NCBI RefSeq assembly: GCF_039523415.1
Contig: NZ_BAAAFG010000015.1
Span: 496,001-560,000 of the forward strand
Length of the DNA stretch: 64,000 nucleotides
Source: Gangjinia marincola
Lineage (GTDB): Bacteria > Bacteroidota > Bacteroidia > Flavobacteriales > Flavobacteriaceae
Direction of reading: 5' to 3'
Position 1 is the stretch's first letter. Each line of letters starts with the position of its first letter. A program made the position numbers and the translations under genes. Positions 61,575 through 64,000 of the stretch are shown one piece after another. Under the pieces are notes generated by a model. The model searched no databases, was not told where the DNA came from, and was given only the letters and a program-made list of their open reading frames with translations.

Positions 61575-62210
61575 TTATCGTTTAGTGGTGGTTAGGTCAT
61601 TGTGAACGATGAGTTGTGCATTGTCATATTGTTTTTTGACAATATGATGTTCAATATTAAGTACCTGCTCATTAAAATTGCTCATTTCATCTCTTCCTCT
61701 TTTTTCACGCAGGACTTTGGTCTCAAGATAAGTTTTTTCCATAAATATCTTTAAGTCAAGGGGATCTAAGTGTAGTGCATAGGTACCTTCTACAACACAA
61801 ACATCATAGTCACGTGGGGCTATATCTACAGTTGTGATCGTATTTTTATGATAATCAACCAAGGGTTTTTTTGCGCTAGATAAGTCTCCTTTAAATGCCA
61901 AAAGATTCTGCTTCATGGTACTCAAATCCACCTCTTGAGGTCCAACATGAGTGATGTCTTTTAGTCGTTTGTTGTGATTATCTTTTGGCGGAAGATGAAA
62001 ATAATCGTCTTGATGAAGCACCAGGACTTTTTTACTATACTCTCGTTCAATATAGATTTTGAACGCGTGTGCTAAAGAGGATTTTCCGCAGCCAGACTCT
62101 CCTGCTATGCCAATACATGGTCTGTGATTTATACCCTCTCCCAAAGCACTTAACGCATGTTCAATTATTTGGTCATACGATTTAAAATAGGTCAAGGTAT
62201 CGCCAATCAT
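61575..62210 (-). CDS. P-loop kinase of the uridine kinase-like family
   Basis: This 211-residue protein has Walker A GIAGESGCGKSSLAHAF (about 33-49), the second conserved aspartates in VLVLHQDDYFHL, a DYHKNTI loop, and VCVVEGTYALHLDPLDL. These match uridine kinase and related small-molecule kinases. Given the surrounding sugar genes, the substrate could be a sugar rather than a nucleoside. It overlaps the glycosidase gene by 4 bp and the MFS gene starts 5 bp after it. Confidence 0.88.
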   Translation of the reverse strand: MIGDTLTYFKSYDQIIEHALSALGEGINHRPCIGIAGESGCGKSSLAHAFKIYIEREYSKKVLVLHQDDYFHLPPKDNHNKRLKDITHVGPQEVDLSTMKQNLLAFKGDLSSAKKPLVDYHKNTITTVDIAPRDYDVCVVEGTYALHLDPLDLKIFMEKTYLETKVLREKRGRDEMSNFNEQVLNIEHHIVKKQYDNAQLIVHNDLTTTKR

Positions 62211-63394
62211 AGTCCAAGAATTTTAGCAAAATCAACACCTTGCCTTGCATGATGCATAAATACGATTCCGCTGGCGGTGAAGCCCATATCTTCTTTCCCT
62301 GCAAGTTCTAAGTGATCTGAAGTGATATATTCATTAAAATTCCAATCCTCTTTTTCTGTAAATGGCAAAAAAGCTTTGATGATTTGATCCACCTGTTGTT
62401 GCATTCCTTGATGTGCTAATCCCAAACAAAATAGTCCCATCCACACGGGCCAAATTCCGCCGTTGTGAAAGTGATGTGGATGATTTTTAAAATCATACGA
62501 ATAATTATGTTGTAGTAATGACCAATCCTTACTTTGCGGAGTTACAGGAGGCCAAAATGCCGGAATCAAAGATGCAGAGATATCTAACTTTAGTTGATCA
62601 ATGTAGGCTGAAACAGCTTTTTTTTGTTTTTCGCTTACGCGGAAAAAAAGTAAGGCCAACGCATTACCGGCAGCATCAAATCGTATGTCATACTTTCCTG
62701 GAAGAACAAACGAACAGAAGTGCTCAGTAGTTTCCTCACAGACTTTTTGATAAGCAGTTAGATGATACAGGTGATCTTGATTTTCTGCCGAAGGCCAAAA
62801 ATTGAGTCTGGTTTTTTCACAAATTGCCTCAAAATCAGAGGTATCCTTATCGCAGAGCTCTAGCCAAAGGCGTTCACCCCATAATCTAAGAATATTGTCG
62901 TAGAGCGTATACCCATGAATGGGATACTCATCTGCCCAGTTTCCACTCAAGGGCGTATATAACCAACCTTTATTATTGAGTTCTATGGTGTTGAGGTATT
63001 TTCTCGCATTACGAATGATAGGAATGAGTGTTTCCCATGTAGTTTGATCTCCGGTTTTTTTATAATACAAACAAGCCCCTATAATAAACCAAGTAGTTGT
63101 ATCAACTCTACCTACCAGGCTACCGTAGGATACATCTTTTTCCATAGAATCCGCCGGAACATTAGACGGAATACATCCCCATTCATTTTGATGCTTTGCC
63201 AGAGAAAGAAGACTGTCTTTAAGGGCTACGATTAGTTCTTCTTCATTAGTTAGGAGTCCTGCTAATCCACAAATAACACTATCACGCGCCCAAACCCGCT
63301 TATAATTATCTAATGCAATTCCGCTAGCTAAAAAACCCTGCTCATGAGCGAGATGTTTTAAGCGAGTAATGGCTGATTGGTAGAGATTGTTCAT
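62207..63394 (-). CDS. Six-hairpin glycoside hydrolase (GH100/GH63/amylo-1,6-glucosidase-like)
   Basis: This 395-residue protein has the (alpha/alpha)6-barrel pattern: LASGIALDNYKRVWARDSVICGLAG (about 21-45, with the ARDS acid region), TTWFIIGACLYYKKTGD, LSGNWADEYPIHGYTLYDN (about 150-168) and FHNGGIWPVWMGLFCLGLA (about 315-333). These resemble neutral invertases and debranching glycosidases. The precise substrate is unclear. It overlaps the P-loop kinase gene, so both act in the same pathway. Confidence 0.85.
   Translation of the reverse strand: MNNLYQSAITRLKHLAHEQGFLASGIALDNYKRVWARDSVICGLAGLLTNEEELIVALKDSLLSLAKHQNEWGCIPSNVPADSMEKDVSYGSLVGRVDTTTWFIIGACLYYKKTGDQTTWETLIPIIRNARKYLNTIELNNKGWLYTPLSGNWADEYPIHGYTLYDNILRLWGERLWLELCDKDTSDFEAICEKTRLNFWPSAENQDHLYHLTAYQKVCEETTEHFCSFVLPGKYDIRFDAAGNALALLFFRVSEKQKKAVSAYIDQLKLDISASLIPAFWPPVTPQSKDWSLLQHNYSYDFKNHPHHFHNGGIWPVWMGLFCLGLAHQGMQQQVDQIIKAFLPFTEKEDWNFNEYITSDHLELAGKEDMGFTASGIVFMHHARQGVDFAKILGL
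62628..62644. repeat. TTTTCGC-TTAC-GCGGAAAA stem-loop in the glycosidase gene
   Basis: TTCGC and GCGGAA arms around TTAC, one G-T pair. It is a looser family member. Confidence 0.4.
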
Positions 63395-63395
63395 A

Positions 63396-63839
63396 TTATT
63401 TTCTTTTATAGAAAATATAATCTGTTGCGATGGGTGTTATTCCTTTATTTTTTAAAGAAGAAATGATTTGAGCTCTATGATGGGTAAAATGATTCGTTAC
63501 ATGGTAGAAAATTTCTATAAGAGTGTTGTTGAAATGTTGACCTTTTGAATTTGAATATGCGATGTTCATGTCGAGATCAAAATCGTTCAAAATTGATAAA
63601 GCCTCACTATGATTTTTATCATTTAAGGTCTTACATTCCTGTAATCTATAAAATGTATTTACTGCTTCAACAGTAGATTTAGTTACCCTTGAATTCCAAA
63701 TTTCTTGAGCTAATATTGAATGCGACATGAGCTGCTGAATTTCAATTTCAAGTTGATTTTCATTCTCAATTAACTGAATTAACAGCTCTTGATTGAAATG
63801 ATGATGATATTTTAAAATGTCTCTAAAGAAATCTTTCAT
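63396..63839 (-). CDS. DinB-family protein
   Basis: This 147-residue helical-bundle protein has conserved metal-binding histidines: FRDILKYHHHFNQELL, TNHFTHHRAQIISSLKNKG, and IATDYIFY at the end. The DinB fold is used by bacillithiol-dependent transferases and damage-inducible proteins. The gene directly follows the partial GyrI-like gene (stop and start overlap, TGATG) and precedes the glycosidase gene by 1 bp. Confidence 0.9.
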   Translation of the reverse strand: MKDFFRDILKYHHHFNQELLIQLIENENQLEIEIQQLMSHSILAQEIWNSRVTKSTVEAVNTFYRLQECKTLNDKNHSEALSILNDFDLDMNIAYSNSKGQHFNNTLIEIFYHVTNHFTHHRAQIISSLKNKGITPIATDYIFYKRK

Positions 63840-64000
63840 CAGCTTTTAATCGGCATATATATTTTTGCTTCCCACTCCAATGGATTTCCTCCTTGATGTG
63901 GGTCATTCATAAATACCTCAATGGGGAGTTTTTCTACGTCAATTTCTTTTCGATCTGCGTAATCAATCAGTGTATACCAGGCTTGATCGCTAATACGGTA
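63839..64000 (-). CDS. GyrI-like effector-binding domain protein, C-terminal part
   Basis: The last 53 codons of a gene that continues beyond the right edge: AWYTLIDYADRKEI, LPIEVFMNDPHQGGNPLEWE and AKIYMPIKS. The ending is that of GyrI/AraC effector-binding (small-molecule-binding) domains. Whether the rest contains a helix-turn-helix cannot be seen. Confidence 0.8.
   Translation of the reverse strand, partial: YRISDQAWYTLIDYADRKEIDVEKLPIEVFMNDPHQGGNPLEWEAKIYMPIKS

Noticed and set aside
1..64000. CRISPR arrays, rRNA operons, complete insertion sequences, prophage
   Set aside because: No regular repeat-spacer arrays, no rRNA sequence, and no transposase or phage genes were seen.

Overview
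The window (about 40% G+C) comes from a member of the Bacteroidota, almost certainly a marine-type Flavobacteriaceae. The evidence is: five or more proteins with C-terminal type A sorting domains of the type IX secretion system (T9SS), Y_Y_Y-type sensor kinases paired with LytTR regulators, promoters with the Bacteroidetes TAnnTTTG -7 box, FeoA/FeoB with a FeoB-associated Cys-rich peptide, and PA0069-type radical SAM and BrxA-type proteins. No species is claimed.

Layout. 1-5252: a minus-strand haem operon hemA-hemC-hemD-hemE-hemF-(hemB, cut by the window edge). 5435-6328: a divergent AraC regulator. 6389-24244: an accessory block of T9SS-secreted proteins and two complete sensor kinase/LytTR regulator pairs. 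It is interrupted by hemH, a MATE exporter and a membrane hydrolase (11910-15338). 24382-36886: mostly housekeeping genes (BNR-repeat protein, ParE-type toxin-antitoxin, hemJ, NtrY-like kinase, enoyl-CoA hydratase, radical SAM, HD hydrolase, acyl-ACP desaturase, PlsC, bacilliredoxin, TerB-DnaJ protein, PAS protein). 37038-42441: a DtxR/MntR-type regulator with a TroA-type metal ABC transporter. 42503-47588: a small secreted protein, an NHL-type T9SS protein, feoB-feoA and an SCO protein. 47777-50341: rseP, tRNA-Asn with an adjoining GIY-YIG nuclease embedded in tRNA-derived sequence, CsbD and a small ORF. 50546-64000: sugar and glycerol use (SSS symporter, GH13 glucosidase, glpK/glpD with a DeoR regulator, trehalase, SLC45-type MFS, P-loop kinase, six-hairpin glycosidase), then DinB and a partial GyrI-like gene.

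The most interesting result is a compact predicted regulon in the accessory block. Six promoters (both kinase operons, three T9SS proteins and one secreted protein of unknown function) carry direct repeats related to TTGCTAAA (plus strand) at an exact 21-bp period. In each, the nearest repeat lies 30-32 bp from a TAnnTTTG-like box. This is the geometry expected for LytTR regulators, so the two paralogous kinase/regulator pairs probably control themselves and the neighbouring secreted proteins. Debris of a duplicated gene end at 21615-21790 shows that the block grew by tandem duplication.

A second unusual locus is 49215-49840. A GIY-YIG nuclease gene lies between an intact tRNA-Asn and a tRNA-Asn-like pseudogene, its C-terminus is encoded by that pseudogene, and the terminator is duplicated as well. 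The glpK gene contains a 100-bp duplication around a run of N, which is an assembly artefact.
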